Source of the DNA: Thermogemmatispora sp042408735
GTDB taxonomy: Bacteria > Chloroflexota > Ktedonobacteria > Ktedonobacterales > Ktedonobacteraceae
NCBI RefSeq assembly: GCF_042408735.1
Contig: NZ_JBHOQV010000126.1
Span: forward strand, 124,001-188,000
Direction of reading: 5' to 3'
Length of the DNA: 64,000 bases
Each line of letters opens with the position of its first letter. The first letter of the stretch is position 1. Of this stretch, positions 18,239 to 27,475 are shown in pieces. The notes under the pieces are model-generated. The model saw only the letters and a program-made list of their open reading frames with translations, was not told the DNA's origin and did no database searches. The position numbers and the translations under genes are program-made.

Positions 18239-19615
18239 CTAGCTGCCCACAGAACTGGGAGCGGGTGCAGCCAGAAGGCGTGTCAGTTCATGTACATCCT
18301 GGCAGTGCTCTAGCCCTCGAATCAGCTCGACCAGGCGCTGAGTCGCTTCAGGCGTCAGGGGCAGATCGGGCTGCAGTTCCCTGACCAATTCCAACTCGCG
18401 AGCAAAGTCCCAGGCATAGTAGCTGGCATCGATGAGCAGCTCTTGCCGCAGCGTGCGTCCATCGACGAGATGAACTGTCAGGCGCAGCGAAAGCGGCGGC
18501 AGCTCCTGGTGTGCACGCATCTCCAGCTTACCAATCAAGGCACGAGTGGCGGCGTCCTCAAACTGAGTGAGGGAGGAGAACGAGAACGAGCGATGAGCCA
18601 GCGCCCAGGCCACACAGAAAGGTGCGCTCATCTGCGTCTGCTCTACCGTAGTAAATGGGCCGGTATAGGCCATGCCCGGATAATTGGCCTCGTAGGGGTT
18701 CATCTCCAGCTCGATGCGCTCGATTTCCTCCAGGCGAGGCCCGTGAGCCTGGGCCAGAGCCAAGGCCGCGGTAATCGGACTTTGGTTAAAGGCGCAGACC
18801 GGATAGGGCTTGAAGGTCACATTGAGGATTTCCCAGGCACGCCCCAGGTGGCTCACCACCCTCTCGAGGCCATCCCGCGTGCCGGCAAAGGCCTGGTAGA
18901 AGCCCGCTGGTCCCTCCAAGGCAATAGCCGAGGCCCGCGCCCCCTCACGCGCAAGCAAGGCAGCCAGCAAGCCATTGCGAGCCGCAACCCCGTTCTCAAA
19001 GTGCCATTCCATGCTCCCCGAGGCAAACGACTGCGTTGTGCCTCCAGCAAAAGCAGAGGCAAAGCCCAAAGCTGCCGCTAGCCGCTCCTCACTCAGATCC
19101 AGAGCCTTGCCCGCTGCCGCAGCGGCTCCCAAGACTCCGTAGATAGCACTGGCCCGGAAGCCACGCGGGGTCGTCAGAGCGGTGAAATCTCGACTGACTG
19201 CGGCCAATACCTCGTAGCCAGCTACCAGAGCCGTCAGAAAGGCCCGACCATCTAATGTGCGTAGCTCGCTTGCCGCCAAGAGAGCGGGGATAATCATTGT
19301 GCCCGGGTGAGCCGTTCCATGGGTGTCCTCCTGCACCCGCCCATGCAGGATAACTCCGTTGGCGAAGGCCGCCCCGGCCAGGCTCGCACGCAAGGTCGAA
19401 CCAATTACGGGGGCACTCACCTCACTGGTCCCAGGTTCAGCCAGTCCTACCAGGCGGCGAGCAATGTGGGCATACTCAAGCTCCGAGCCGGCCAGGCCCA
19501 CCGCCAGACCATGCAGCAAACAGGTTTTGGCCTTATCAACAACCTGGGCGGGCAAGGTTTCATAGCTCAGGCCGGCCACGAACCGCGCAAGCTCTGCGCT
19601 CAGCGTTCTGTCCAT
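18239..19615 (-). CDS. MmgE/PrpD family protein (2-methylcitrate dehydratase-like)
   Basis: The 458-residue protein has the PrpD/MmgE layout. A helical N-terminal domain contains LHGLAVGLAGSE and the segment HGRVQEDTHGTAHPGTMIIPALLA. The smaller C-terminal domain follows FKPYPVCAFNQSPITAAL. Known members dehydrate 2-methylcitrate or isomerise related tricarboxylates such as cis-aconitate; many homologues in catabolic operons have unknown substrates. No methylcitrate synthase or lyase is present here, so a different hydroxyacid is likely. AAGGAGG lies 5 bases before the ATG at 19615. Confidence 0.88.
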   Translation of the reverse strand: MDRTLSAELARFVAGLSYETLPAQVVDKAKTCLLHGLAVGLAGSELEYAHIARRLVGLAEPGTSEVSAPVIGSTLRASLAGAAFANGVILHGRVQEDTHGTAHPGTMIIPALLAASELRTLDGRAFLTALVAGYEVLAAVSRDFTALTTPRGFRASAIYGVLGAAAAAGKALDLSEERLAAALGFASAFAGGTTQSFASGSMEWHFENGVAARNGLLAALLAREGARASAIALEGPAGFYQAFAGTRDGLERVVSHLGRAWEILNVTFKPYPVCAFNQSPITAALALAQAHGPRLEEIERIELEMNPYEANYPGMAYTGPFTTVEQTQMSAPFCVAWALAHRSFSFSSLTQFEDAATRALIGKLEMRAHQELPPLSLRLTVHLVDGRTLRQELLIDASYYAWDFARELELVRELQPDLPLTPEATQRLVELIRGLEHCQDVHELTRLLAAPAPSSVGS

Positions 19616-19727
19616 TGAAGCCTCCTTATACTTCACTCGCCCGAGCGTGGGCAGTCAAGTTCAGATCAGCAGGCAAATCAGGTTGGTAAGCGGCATGCCC
19701 TGACCGACTCAGACGAACGAACCGTTT

Positions 19728-21305
19728 CTAGCTGACCGATTGGCTGGAACTGGTCCCCTTAGCCAGAGCCGCCAGGTCCTCAGCGACGCGCAGGCGCAGC
19801 TCGCGCTTGAGGACCTTACCCGAGGGATTGCGGGGCAGCGCTTCGATGAAGAAGATGTGGTGGGGGACCTTAAAACGAGCCAGCTTGGCCTGACAGGAGG
19901 CCCGCAGCTCGTCGGAGGTTACCACCTGGCCTGGCTTCACTACCACATAGGCTACCGGCACCTCTCCCCAGCGAGGGTGCGGCATGCCCACTACCGCCGC
20001 CTCCAACACGCGTGGGTCCTCGTAGAGGACGCGCTCCACTTCGAGCGAGGCAATATTCTCGCCGCCACTGATGATCATGTCCTTCTTACGATCGACAATG
20101 TAAAGATAGCCCTCTTCGTCGAGATAGCCGATATCCCCAGTATGGAACCAGCCGTTGCGCAGCGCCGTCGCCGTCGCCTCGGGGTCCTTCCAGTAACCTT
20201 TGAAGACCTTGGGACCGCGCAGAACAATCTCGCCAGGCTGTCGCGGCGGCAATGGCTGATCATTTTCATCGACAATACGCAGATCCAGGTGGAGGCAGGG
20301 TTTGCCGACCGAGCCAATCTTTTCAATGGTCTTGGCCTTGTCAAGATAGGTATCGCCTGAGACCGTCTCGGTCAGGCCATAGGCATCAGCAAACCAGGCA
20401 TGAGGGAAGAGGGAGAGCAGCTTTTGAATGAGAGGGATGGGCATCTTCTCGCCGCCATCGATAATGAAGCGGACCGAACTGAGATCATAGCCCCAGATCC
20501 CTTCAGCCTGCAGCAGCATGTTGATCATCGAAGGCGGCAGCCACATATTGGTCACACGCTCGCGCTGGACCGTCTCCAGCAAGACCAGCGGCTCGAACTT
20601 GCGCAGAATGACCACGCTTCCCCCCGCGTAGAGAACCGAGGAGGCTGGCAGATCCAGCCCACCCACGTGATAGAGTGGCCCAACGATCAGAGTGCGATCT
20701 GCCGCCGTGATGCCAAAGAGCGTGATCTGAGCAATATTTTTCCAGTAAAGGTTACCATAGGAGATCATGACGCCCTTGGGATAGGCCGTCGTTCCAGAGG
20801 TATACATGAGACGGTGCAGGTCATCACTGCCAACCTCCACCGCCGGCACCCGTCGCCCCCAGTGGGCCGCAAGTAATTCATCATAAACCAGCCACCCCTC
20901 CGGCACATCGGCTCCCACGCCAACTACATGACTCAGACCTGGACAGCGGCCACGAACCGCCTCAACGACAGGAGCGAACTCGCGCTCGCTGATGAGCAGC
21001 TTGGTCTCGCTATGGTTGAGAATATAGACCAGCTCCTCGCCAACAAGCCGCCAGTTGACGGGCAAGGCTACTGCGCCAAGCCGATTCACGGCAATGATGG
21101 TCTCCAGGAACTCAGGACAGTTCTTGAGGAGAATAGCGACGATATCTCCAGCCGCCAGACCTTGCTCTTTGAGGGCAGAGGCAAGCGCCTCACAGCGAGC
21201 ATGCAGTTGACTATAGGAGAGTCGCCTTCCCTCGTAAATAATGGCCTCTCGCTCAGGGCAGCGTTCCGCATAGTGCTCAATGACACTGCTGAAGTTGAAG
21301 GTCAT
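19728..21305 (-). CDS. AMP-forming acyl-CoA synthetase (fatty-acid/keto-acid CoA ligase)
   Basis: The 525-residue protein is a full-length ANL-superfamily adenylating enzyme. It has the P-loop MYTSGTTAYPKGVM, the A5 motif DAYGLTET, the A7/A8 hinge GYLYIVDRKKDMIISGGENI and the A10 lysine in RNPSGKVLKRE. It activates a carboxylic acid to acyl-AMP, then acyl-CoA. It is the first gene of the minus operon and starts under the TetR-type operator at 21555-21570. In this context the acid may be the product of the divergent HyuAB carboxylase. AAAGGAG lies 6 bases before the ATG. Confidence 0.92.
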   Translation of the reverse strand: MTFNFSSVIEHYAERCPEREAIIYEGRRLSYSQLHARCEALASALKEQGLAAGDIVAILLKNCPEFLETIIAVNRLGAVALPVNWRLVGEELVYILNHSETKLLISEREFAPVVEAVRGRCPGLSHVVGVGADVPEGWLVYDELLAAHWGRRVPAVEVGSDDLHRLMYTSGTTAYPKGVMISYGNLYWKNIAQITLFGITAADRTLIVGPLYHVGGLDLPASSVLYAGGSVVILRKFEPLVLLETVQRERVTNMWLPPSMINMLLQAEGIWGYDLSSVRFIIDGGEKMPIPLIQKLLSLFPHAWFADAYGLTETVSGDTYLDKAKTIEKIGSVGKPCLHLDLRIVDENDQPLPPRQPGEIVLRGPKVFKGYWKDPEATATALRNGWFHTGDIGYLDEEGYLYIVDRKKDMIISGGENIASLEVERVLYEDPRVLEAAVVGMPHPRWGEVPVAYVVVKPGQVVTSDELRASCQAKLARFKVPHHIFFIEALPRNPSGKVLKRELRLRVAEDLAALAKGTSSSQSVS

Positions 21306-21554
21306 GACGCGCTCCTTTGCCAGCTCGCCAGGCCACAGCTAACCAGGCAGATCGCTCCTTTGCTTGCTGAAGACCTGGCCACACGCCTTCCTTCCAGGAT
21401 ATAAGACAAGAGAGAGGAGAGGAGGAGCCACCTGGCACGCAGTGGCATTACCCACCAACCAGTGCCAGTCTGCAGATAGGCCCAGGTCTAGTCCCCCCTC
21501 GTCGCGTCCATGCGCCCGCCAAGGGATTCCTCCCCCTTCATCGCGCCGCTTACC

Positions 21555-21570
21555 GACCGACCAATCGGTC
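21555..21570. promoter_or_regulatory. TetR-type operator, minus-operon side
   Basis: GACCGA-CCAA-TCGGTC has perfect 6-bp arms and lies 11 bases downstream of the -10 of the minus promoter. It closely resembles the palindrome at 21763. The probable ligand is the TetR protein encoded at 26643; this pairing is inference. Confidence 0.7.
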
Positions 21571-21581
21571 TGTTTGGCGGA

Positions 21582-21611
21582 AGTATAACATAGCCTGCAA
21601 TCTGGCGTCAA
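21582..21611 (-). promoter_or_regulatory. Promoter of the seven-gene minus operon
   Basis: Read on the minus strand: TTGACG (21611-21606), an 18-base spacer, and TATACT (21587-21582). The operator at 21555-21570 covers the region just after the expected start. Confidence 0.78.
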
Positions 21612-21728
21612 GGGTCAGTGTAACCAGTTCGGGGTCAGCATCGTCTGAAACTAGATCTTATGCGGTGGCATAATTTCACTAAATTCCAACAAACAACGAC
21701 TGGCAGGGTTGCTATCATCAATAGACCC

Positions 21729-21758
21729 TTGACGGCGGCACTTCGTCTATGCTATACT
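21729..21758 (+). promoter_or_regulatory. Promoter of the HyuAB operon
   Basis: TTGACG (21729-21734), an 18-base spacer and TATACT (21753-21758), identical in both hexamers and spacing to the divergent promoter. The expected start near 21765 lies inside the operator. Confidence 0.78.
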
Positions 21759-21762
21759 CTCA

Positions 21763-21776
21763 ACCGACTGGTCGGT
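21763..21776. promoter_or_regulatory. TetR-type operator, plus-operon side
   Basis: ACCGAC-TG-GTCGGT has perfect 6-bp arms and overlaps the expected transcription start. Compare ACCGAC-CA-ATCGGT at 21556-21569 in front of the other operon: one arm base and the two centre bases differ. Confidence 0.7.
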
Positions 21777-21937
21777 CGCATAGTGGCGATGCGTCCATAG
21801 CAGAGGCTCTTCCCAGGCGCTGTCAGACCCATTCGGGCCTTGCTCCGCCTGGTGAGGGAGAGAGCTTCTAGCCTGGTCTTGTCCGGCCTGGCTCGCACAG
21901 AGACGACGTGCGGCCTTCGTTCCAAGGAGGTCTGAGT

Positions 21938-22159
21938 ATGAGCGTCTACCCACGATCCAGTGAGCCTTTCCTCTTTGTCCACAAGGAGTCTGTCCAGGGC
22001 CAGTGCCCTGAGTGTGGCAGCCAGCACCTGCAACGTTACCCTGTGCTAAGCGAGGGCGGCTGGTGGCTTGTCACGAAATGCCAGGACTGCCTCTACAGCC
22101 TTCAACGCGAGCGCTGGGGCCGCCTCGGCTCCATTCAGCTTCTCTCCGAGACACTCTAG
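21938..22159 (+). CDS. Small zinc-ribbon protein, possible accessory subunit of the HyuAB carboxylase
   Basis: The 73-residue protein has two Cys pairs, CPEC near residue 23 and CQDC near 48, about 25 apart, which would bind one zinc in a ribbon. The rest is short strands with aromatic residues and an Arg-rich segment after the second pair. It is first in the plus operon, 90 bases before hyuA. Acetone and acetophenone carboxylases have small extra subunits, so a structural or acyl-handling role beside HyuAB is plausible, but I do not recognise a named family. AAGGAGG lies 7 bases before the ATG; an earlier ATG (21908) lacks a site. Confidence 0.75.
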   Translation: MSVYPRSSEPFLFVHKESVQGQCPECGSQHLQRYPVLSEGGWWLVTKCQDCLYSLQRERWGRLGSIQLLSETL

Positions 22160-22249
22160 CCGAGCCTGGGAAGAGTGTTATCGTTGCACCCTGACCTTCA
22201 CTGATAGTAGAGGCACCTCGTGTAAGTATTTCTCCTGAGGAGTCTTCCT

Positions 22250-24277
22250 ATGCTTGCAGTCGATGTTGGCGGCACGTTCACCGACGTCGTGGCCCTCGAT
22301 GATCATTCGATCAAGGTGACCAAGGTCCCTACCAATGCCCTGGAGACGGAGCGCTCGGTGATTGAAGGCGCACGCTTGCTCGATGTCGCCAGCAAACCGA
22401 TCTTCAACCATGCCAGCACCGTTGGCCTCAACGCCATTATTACGCGCCGTCTGCCCAAGGTAGCCTTTTTAACGACACTCGGACATCGGGACATCCTGGA
22501 CATGGGGCGAACATGGCGCCCGCTCGACGCTTTGACTGATCCTGGCTGGCGTCGCCCCTTCGGCGATGCTGCCGCTCCTCTGGTTCCTCGCTATCTGCGC
22601 CGCGGCATTAGCGAACGTATCACTGCCGATGGCAGCGTCTTGATGCCCCTCGATGAGGCTCAGGCTCGCGAGCAACTGGCCATCCTTAGAAAGTGTCATG
22701 TCCAGGGAGTGGCTATCTGCCTGCTCAATGCCTATCTGAATCCGCAGCACGAAATCCGCCTGCGTGAGCTTGTGCGTGAGGAGCTTGGTGATATTCCCTG
22801 CTCGATCTCTTCAGAGGTCTCTCCCCTGGCCAAGGAGTACGCGCGCGCCTCAACGACCCTGATTGATGTGCTGATGAAGATCATTTTCTCCCAGTACTCG
22901 CACAATTTGCTCTCGGGGCTGCGTGAGGCCGGCTTCATAGGCCAGGTCAATTTTGCCGACTGTGCCGCTATGCTGCGTCCTGCCGAGATCGCTATGGAGC
23001 AGCCTTTCCGCATCGTCTTCGCCGGGCCTGCCGCAGGGGCGGTCTCCAGTGCCCACTTTGGACGCCTGATCGGCGAAGGGAATCTGATCTGTTGCGACAT
23101 CGGGGGCACATCCTGCGATATCAGCGTGGTAACAGGCGGCCAACCGGTGGTGAATGAGACCTTCGAACTGGAGCACGATCTGCTGGTCAATGCCCTCTCG
23201 ATCGAGATCGCCAGCATTGGGGCCGGCGGTGGCAGCATTGTATCAATCGCTGCGTCCGGTGAAATGCAGGTCGGGCCGGAGAGCGCAGGGGCCGATCCCG
23301 GTCCTGCCTGCTATGGCAAGGGAGGTATGGCTCCAACTTTGACCGATACCTGCCTGCTGATCGGCCTCCTTGACCCTGAGCGCTTCCTCGGCGGCCAGAT
23401 GCATCTCAATGTGGAGCTGGCGCGCGCCGCTTTCGAGCGCCTGCCTACCGCGCTGAGCCTGGAGAAGCGCATCGAGTACGCCTACAAGATCGGCCTGAAT
23501 AATATCGCTGAGGGCCTGCTGGATATCACGATTAAGCAAGGCGTCGATCCACGTGATTATAGTTTGATCGCCTATGGAGCCGCTGGCCCGCTCTTTCTCC
23601 CTGCGATCCTGGAGCAGATCAAGGCCAAACGGGTGATTGTGCCTCCCTACCCCGGTTTCTTCTCGGCCCTCGGCCTGCTCAGCTCTGATCTGGTCTACTC
23701 CGATAGCCGGAGTGCCTATATGGTTTTAACGCCGGAGGCCGCTCCGACGATCGCCCAGATCTACCGTACTATGGAGGAAAAGCTGCTAGCACGTATCCCC
23801 GGGGAAAAGAGCCAGGTGCAGATACTGCGCAGCTTCGACGGACGCCTGCTCGGTCAGACCTGGGAGACACCTTTTGTGGAGGTGCCCGCTGGCGAGATCA
23901 GCGCCGAAACGATCGCGACAATGGTCGAGAATTTTCATCGGGTCTATGAGCGGCGCTCGGGCAATCGCTTCGAGGCAATCCCGGTGCAGAGTGTCACCTA
24001 TCGCGTGCAAGTGGTGGTGCCCTCTCAGAAGGTGGAATATCCCTTCCTGGGAGAGGGCCAGCCGCATGAGGCGACCCCCGAGCGCTGGACCACGCTGCGC
24101 TACCTCAGCGAGGGCGAGCTGCGGGTCGCGGAGTACGAGCGCGTACACCTGCGCAGCGGAGCCATTGTGCGTGGCCCGGCGATTATCCGCGAGCCGACTT
24201 CGACAATCCATGTGATCGCTGGCCAGGTGGCTCGTGTCGGCTCGTGGGGAGAGATCGTTATCGAGCCAGCCGTTTAG
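22250..24277 (+). CDS. hyuA: Hydantoinase/oxoprolinase family protein, A subunit (HyuA; ketone-carboxylase-like)
   Basis: The 675-residue protein has the ASKHA ATPase fold of 5-oxoprolinase, N-methylhydantoinase and acetone/acetophenone carboxylase large subunits. The phosphate-1 motif VDVGGTFTDVV is at residues 4-14, the second phosphate loop CCDIGGTSCDISVV is near 285, and the adenosine segment AGADPGPACYG follows. The size is normal for a free A subunit. It uses ATP to activate a substrate, with HyuB. GAGGAG lies 7 bases before the ATG. The neighbouring CoA ligase and SDR favour the ketone carboxylase branch over hydantoin hydrolysis, but the substrate cannot be read from the sequence. Confidence 0.88.
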   Translation: MLAVDVGGTFTDVVALDDHSIKVTKVPTNALETERSVIEGARLLDVASKPIFNHASTVGLNAIITRRLPKVAFLTTLGHRDILDMGRTWRPLDALTDPGWRRPFGDAAAPLVPRYLRRGISERITADGSVLMPLDEAQAREQLAILRKCHVQGVAICLLNAYLNPQHEIRLRELVREELGDIPCSISSEVSPLAKEYARASTTLIDVLMKIIFSQYSHNLLSGLREAGFIGQVNFADCAAMLRPAEIAMEQPFRIVFAGPAAGAVSSAHFGRLIGEGNLICCDIGGTSCDISVVTGGQPVVNETFELEHDLLVNALSIEIASIGAGGGSIVSIAASGEMQVGPESAGADPGPACYGKGGMAPTLTDTCLLIGLLDPERFLGGQMHLNVELARAAFERLPTALSLEKRIEYAYKIGLNNIAEGLLDITIKQGVDPRDYSLIAYGAAGPLFLPAILEQIKAKRVIVPPYPGFFSALGLLSSDLVYSDSRSAYMVLTPEAAPTIAQIYRTMEEKLLARIPGEKSQVQILRSFDGRLLGQTWETPFVEVPAGEISAETIATMVENFHRVYERRSGNRFEAIPVQSVTYRVQVVVPSQKVEYPFLGEGQPHEATPERWTTLRYLSEGELRVAEYERVHLRSGAIVRGPAIIREPTSTIHVIAGQVARVGSWGEIVIEPAV

Positions 24278-24421
24278 CTGACTCCGTTCTCCTTATCCAG
24301 CGCGGGCAGGAATGGTGATACCTCACCCCATCCATCCCTTCATCTATCACCGGTTCCTGCCCTCCCCAGCCTTGTTCGCAGTCCGCATACAGGATCTAGA
24401 GTATCCGAGGAGGTCCCGACT

Positions 24422-26371
24422 ATGGTGCGCGTTGAGCCATCGGTGCTCATTAAGGATCTGGACGAGGATGCTTTCCGCGCCCGCTACCAGTGCGATCGCT
24501 TTACGGCTACGGTACTCTCCAGTCGCCTGCGCTATATTGTACAGCACATGTGCACTGGATTGTTGACTAATGCATTCTCAGTAATCCTCCGTGACTGGTA
24601 TGATTTTGCCAGTACCATCGCTGGCCCTCCCGAGTTGGACTATCCGACGCCAGCGGTCAGCAATAGCCTGGTGCTCTTCTTGGGGACGATGACCGACGCA
24701 GTGCGCAACGCCGTGGAGGAATTCGGACCCCAGAACTTGCAGCCAGGCGACGTGCTGATGTGCAATGACCCCTATCGCATCGGTACCCATGTGAATGATG
24801 TTTGCTTCATTCGCCCAGTCTTCTTTGAGGAACGCCTGGTCGGCTTTGTCAACTTGCAAGCCCATATGCTTGACATGGGCGGCGTGGTGCCGGCTGGCTT
24901 CAGCGGCACAAAGCGCAATGTCTACGAGAATGGCCTGGTCATCGGGCCACAGCTGCTCTATCACAGCGATCGCCCAGTCAAGTCGGCCTGGAGCTTGATT
25001 TTCGATAACGCGCGCTTCGGCAACCTGATGCTGCCAGATATTAAGACGATCTACCAGAATCTACGCCTGGGCGAGAACCTGTTGCTGGAGACAATCCAGC
25101 GCTACGGCGTTGAGAGCTATCTGGGAGCGATCCGCTACGCCTGCGATCTGTCAGCGGAGACCATGCGCCAGGCCCTGGCGCGCCTGCCGGATGGTGAGTT
25201 TGAGGGTGAGGATTTCATCGACTGCGATGGCGTCGATGACAGCGAGGAGTACCACGTGAAGGTGAAGGTGCGTATCCGGGGCGACCGCGCGGAGGTTGAC
25301 TTGAGCGGCAGCTCACGGCAGGCCCGTACCAGCATTAATGGCGGCTGGCTGGATGCCAAGACGGCGGTAGCGGTGGCCCTCAAGTATCTGCTGGACCCGC
25401 GTAGTCCTTTTACCTCGGGTACGTTGCGCAATGTGGATGTTGTTTTGCCAGAAGGCACCTTCTTTAGCGCTATGCCTCCCGATGGGGCAATCTTCCTCTA
25501 CTGGGAAAGCACTCAGCCTCTACTTCTGGCCATCTTCCGCGCGCTGAAAGAGGCCCTGGGCCCAAACGCCGTTGGCGGCGACTACTGCTCGCTCAATATT
25601 CATAATGCCAATGGCGTGCGCAACGGCATCCCCTGGGTAACGATGGCTCAATGCGGTGGCGAACACGGCCCCTGGGGTGCAACCAAGGATGGCGATGCCG
25701 ATAGCTATATGGTTTTCTACCTGGCTAATAACCTCGACCCGGCCACCGAGGCTATCGAATCTGATTTCCCTTGTGTGGTACTGCGCAAGGAGTACACAAC
25801 CGATACTGCCGGCGCCGGCCAGCACCGCGGCGGTGCAGCGGTGGTGAAAGATACCCTCTGGCTGACTGAGGCTGAGCATTATTCGATGCCTCTGCATACG
25901 AAGGCCCCCAGCGGCTTCGGCGTCTATGGCGGCAGAGATGGAGCCGTGGGAGCAGTCTGGGTCTGGGAGCCAGAGGCGTATGAACAGGTCCAGCAGGCCG
26001 GCCTGGTCGGCTTCGATGAGGCAGTCTATCGTCAGGCAACCCCCGTTGCAGGAGTGCTCAATCCGGAGACTCACGCTCTCGATCGCCAGGGTCGCTACTT
26101 CCACTTTGCACGCGTGCCAATCTGGCGCACACGCCCACGGACGATGTTCCGCTATCTGACCAACGGCGGTGGGGGATGGGGCAATCCTTTGGAGCGCCCC
26201 CCCGAGCGGGTCCTGCGGGATGTGCGCGATGAGTATATTAGCATCGAGGCGGCACGAGAGCTATATGGCGTGGTAATCCGGGGCGATCCTTATCACGATC
26301 CCGAGGGTCTTCAGATTGACTATGAGGCAACGCAGGCTCTGCGTAGCGCAGCCGCCGGCCAGAACCATTGA
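24422..26371 (+). CDS. hyuB: Hydantoinase/oxoprolinase family protein, B subunit (HyuB)
   Basis: The 649-residue protein shows HyuB hallmarks: LQPGDVLMCNDPYRIGTHVNDV near residue 110, then FVNLQAHMLDMGG with His and Asp residues expected to bind metal. Later come the SRQARTSINGG segment, CGGEHGPWGA and the C-terminal YLTNGGGGWGNPLERPPE. It forms the catalytic complex with HyuA. It starts 144 bases after hyuA, with GAGGAGG 8 bases before the ATG. It is longer than many hydantoinase B subunits (about 520-590), consistent with the carboxylase-like branch. Confidence 0.88.
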   Translation: MVRVEPSVLIKDLDEDAFRARYQCDRFTATVLSSRLRYIVQHMCTGLLTNAFSVILRDWYDFASTIAGPPELDYPTPAVSNSLVLFLGTMTDAVRNAVEEFGPQNLQPGDVLMCNDPYRIGTHVNDVCFIRPVFFEERLVGFVNLQAHMLDMGGVVPAGFSGTKRNVYENGLVIGPQLLYHSDRPVKSAWSLIFDNARFGNLMLPDIKTIYQNLRLGENLLLETIQRYGVESYLGAIRYACDLSAETMRQALARLPDGEFEGEDFIDCDGVDDSEEYHVKVKVRIRGDRAEVDLSGSSRQARTSINGGWLDAKTAVAVALKYLLDPRSPFTSGTLRNVDVVLPEGTFFSAMPPDGAIFLYWESTQPLLLAIFRALKEALGPNAVGGDYCSLNIHNANGVRNGIPWVTMAQCGGEHGPWGATKDGDADSYMVFYLANNLDPATEAIESDFPCVVLRKEYTTDTAGAGQHRGGAAVVKDTLWLTEAEHYSMPLHTKAPSGFGVYGGRDGAVGAVWVWEPEAYEQVQQAGLVGFDEAVYRQATPVAGVLNPETHALDRQGRYFHFARVPIWRTRPRTMFRYLTNGGGGWGNPLERPPERVLRDVRDEYISIEAARELYGVVIRGDPYHDPEGLQIDYEATQALRSAAAGQNH

Positions 26372-26642
26372 CAAGCGTTCTATAATCTGTACTGCATGTG
26401 AAAGGTGGGACATATGGGCCAGCACTTCCCGATCTGCAGGAGAATACAAGGCCGTCGACCTGCGGTTCCGGCTCCCATCCCGGTTTCGGTTCCTCCTTAT
26501 CCCCCATAAACCCAGGCCGCCTTTGCTTGCTGCTAGGCAGAAAATCAACTCGAGGCAGGCTAATGGTAACTGACAAGCTTTCGTCAAGGGAGCAGAGGCC
26601 GGCCCCTCGCCTCCAGCTCCGCGCTCAGAGAGGAGGGTCCCA

Positions 26643-27257
26643 GTGGCGCGTAAGCGCGATATCATCGAGGTAGCCGCTCAGTTGTTCGCCCGACACGGCT
26701 ACCACGGTACCAGTGTACGCGATCTCTCCGAGGCGCTGGGGTTGGGCAAGGCCAGCCTCTATCACCATATCGCTAGCAAGGATGAACTCCTGTTCTGGGT
26801 CCACGAGCAGTTCATCAATCCCTTGCTGGAGGAGACAGAGCGGCGCCTGAGCGCCGAGATGGACCCGCGCGATACTCTGCGCACGCTGAGTTGCATTCTG
26901 ATGCGCGTTATCGCCGACTATCGGCCCTACGTGACTGTCTTCTTGAACGAGTGGCGAGCCCTCTCCCCCGAACGCGCGGCAGCGATTCGGGAGAAGCGCA
27001 AGCGCTTTGAAGGCTATATCCGCGCAGCTCTAGAGCGCGGGATCAAGCAGGGCCTGTTCCGGCCCCTGGATGTCTCAGTCACTTGTTTGGGCTTCTTGGG
27101 CATGCATAACTATGCCTACCAATGGCTGAATCCCGAGGGGCGCCTCTCCCCCGAGGAAATCGCTGCTATCTTCAGTTCGATCTTCTTGCGCGGTATCGCC
27201 CAGGAAGATGATCAGAGACAGAAGGAGGCCCAGGCAACTCCAGCCGGTTCATCGTAG
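26643..27257 (+). CDS. TetR/AcrR-family transcriptional regulator
   Basis: The 204-residue protein has the TetR DNA-binding domain at residues 5-50: IIEVAAQLFARHGYHGTSVRDLSEALGLGKASLYHHIASKDELL. The C-terminal domain is all-helical and resembles the FadR/KstR2-type acyl-CoA sensors. It lies inside the plus operon after hyuB and is the best candidate to bind the two ACCGAC palindromes at 21555 and 21763, repressing both operons until an acyl-CoA intermediate accumulates. The GTG start has AGGAGG 6 bases upstream. Confidence 0.9.
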   Translation: MARKRDIIEVAAQLFARHGYHGTSVRDLSEALGLGKASLYHHIASKDELLFWVHEQFINPLLEETERRLSAEMDPRDTLRTLSCILMRVIADYRPYVTVFLNEWRALSPERAAAIREKRKRFEGYIRAALERGIKQGLFRPLDVSVTCLGFLGMHNYAYQWLNPEGRLSPEEIAAIFSSIFLRGIAQEDDQRQKEAQATPAGSS

Positions 27258-27475
27258 CATAAGCCGACTGACTGGCGTCGGCCTGCCGGCCAGCGGGCGC
27301 GGCAAGAAGCCTTGACAGATCAGGGCAGACTAGCGAGACAGCCGCAGGCTCTGCGATTGAGTTTAGCCCTGGCTGCAACTCGCTCGTCCGTCCAGGCAGC
27401 CCGCGGCCCAGACGGGCGATGCCGACTGTGCGTTGATGCCAAGTGTGAAGCAATGCAGCGAAAGGCGGTTTCGTT

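Larger units (their letters stand above)
21306..21937. other. Bidirectional control region of the twin operons
   Basis: About 630 bases separate the acyl-CoA ligase and the zinc-ribbon gene. They hold two oppositely directed promoters of the same design with matching operators, about 115 bases apart back to back. The outer stretches are 5-prime leaders of about 270 and 170 bases without clear structure. Confidence 0.75.

Noticed and set aside
26368..26386. TTGACA and TATAAT close together at the hyuB stop codon
   Set aside because: The spacer is only 7 bases, so they cannot act as a promoter pair.
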